A DNA stretch of 7,626 bases from contig JAUXDF010000145.1 of NCBI GenBank assembly GCA_030618505.1, positions 1 through 7,626 of the forward strand, written 5' to 3'. Every line of letters starts with the position of its first letter. Position 1 is the first letter of the stretch. This document shows positions 7,316-7,626 of this stretch, piece by piece. The notes below the pieces were generated by a model. That model ran no database searches. It saw nothing but the letters and a program-made list of their open reading frames with translations, and was not told the origin of the DNA. A program made the translations under genes and the position numbers. The DNA comes from Spongiibacteraceae bacterium. Its GTDB lineage: Bacteria; Pseudomonadota; Gammaproteobacteria; Pseudomonadales; PIVM01.

Positions 7316-7626
7316 ATGGCAAGCTATGCATACAAAGCGCGCAATCAATCCAGTAAGTTGATTGAAGGGGTAATTGAAGCAGAAACGGCAAATAAAGCCG
7401 CTCAATTGCTGATGGGTAAAGAGTTAACCCCGATCTCGATCAAACAGCATATTGTAAAAGTTGATTTAATGGATCAATTTAACCAATGGCAAGCCGTTAG
7501 CAGCTTAAAGATTGATGACATCATGCTGTTTAGCCGCCAAATGTATAGCTTAAGTAAAGCGGGTGTACCCATTATTAGAGCGATCCATAGCTTGATTGAA
7601 TCGACTCGTAATATAGCATTATCGAG
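7316..7626 (+). CDS. mshG: MshG, MSHA pilus inner-membrane platform protein (GspF/PilC family), 3' end missing
   Basis: The frame is open for 103 codons to the window edge. The start MASYAYKARNQSSKLIEGVIEA, broken here at residues 1-20 and 21-22, is typical of GspF/PilC-type proteins. LFSRQMYSLSKAGVPI (71-86) opens the first T2SSF cytoplasmic helical domain. The transmembrane segments expected later in a protein of about 400 residues lie outside the window. The ATG comes one base after the mshE TAA, with a weak AGG 8 bases upstream inside mshE, so translational coupling is likely. The protein would anchor the MshE ATPase and transmit its motion to pilin. The fold is certain; the name MshG rather than PilC or GspF rests on the mshE neighbour. 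Confidence 0.85.
   Translation, partial: MASYAYKARNQSSKLIEGVIEAETANKAAQLLMGKELTPISIKQHIVKVDLMDQFNQWQAVSSLKIDDIMLFSRQMYSLSKAGVPIIRAIHSLIESTRNIALS

Overview
The window looks like a piece of a gammaproteobacterial chromosome, probably from an aquatic or marine species. The evidence is an MSHA-type pilus ATPase (MshE) followed by its MshG partner, next to a two-partner secretion (type Vb) pair. The species cannot be fixed from the sequence. Base composition is uneven. Hand-counted 60-base lines give about 62-63% G+C in the secretion genes (lines at 2101 and 3841), 45% in the repeat part of the exoprotein (601), 28% in the intergenic region (5461) and 37% in mshE (6301).

Left part, minus strand (4798 down to 1). 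A TpsB outer-membrane transporter (569 codons, complete) is followed after 17 bases by a TpsA exoprotein gene with a strong ribosome-binding site. The TpsA frame is open from the ATG at 3071 to the window edge: 1023 codons without a stop, and its 3' end is missing. It has a signal peptide, a filamentous-haemagglutinin-type secretion domain with NPNG, and then a long run of degenerate beta-repeats rich in Gly, Ser, Thr and Asn. TpsB would recognise the TpsA secretion domain in the periplasm and pass the repeat fibre to the cell surface.

Middle (4799-5613). This AT-rich spacer of 815 bases carries no intact gene. Its first 250 bases hold what reads as a decayed, internally deleted NarL/FixJ-type response regulator, divergent from the secretion operon. 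The first 30 or so residues of a receiver domain are clear. A frame-shifted LuxR-type helix-turn-helix follows, with less certainty. The rest holds an imperfect inverted repeat and a candidate promoter for mshE.

Right part, plus strand (5614-7626). mshE is complete, and mshG starts one base after the mshE stop and runs off the window. MshE powers pilus assembly from the cytoplasm and MshG is the inner-membrane platform. In the known MSHA locus mshE lies downstream of other msh genes; here it starts its own transcription unit. Both surface systems point to an attachment or biofilm lifestyle. I saw no RNA gene, insertion sequence, CRISPR array or clearly novel system. The most unusual item is the regulator relic.
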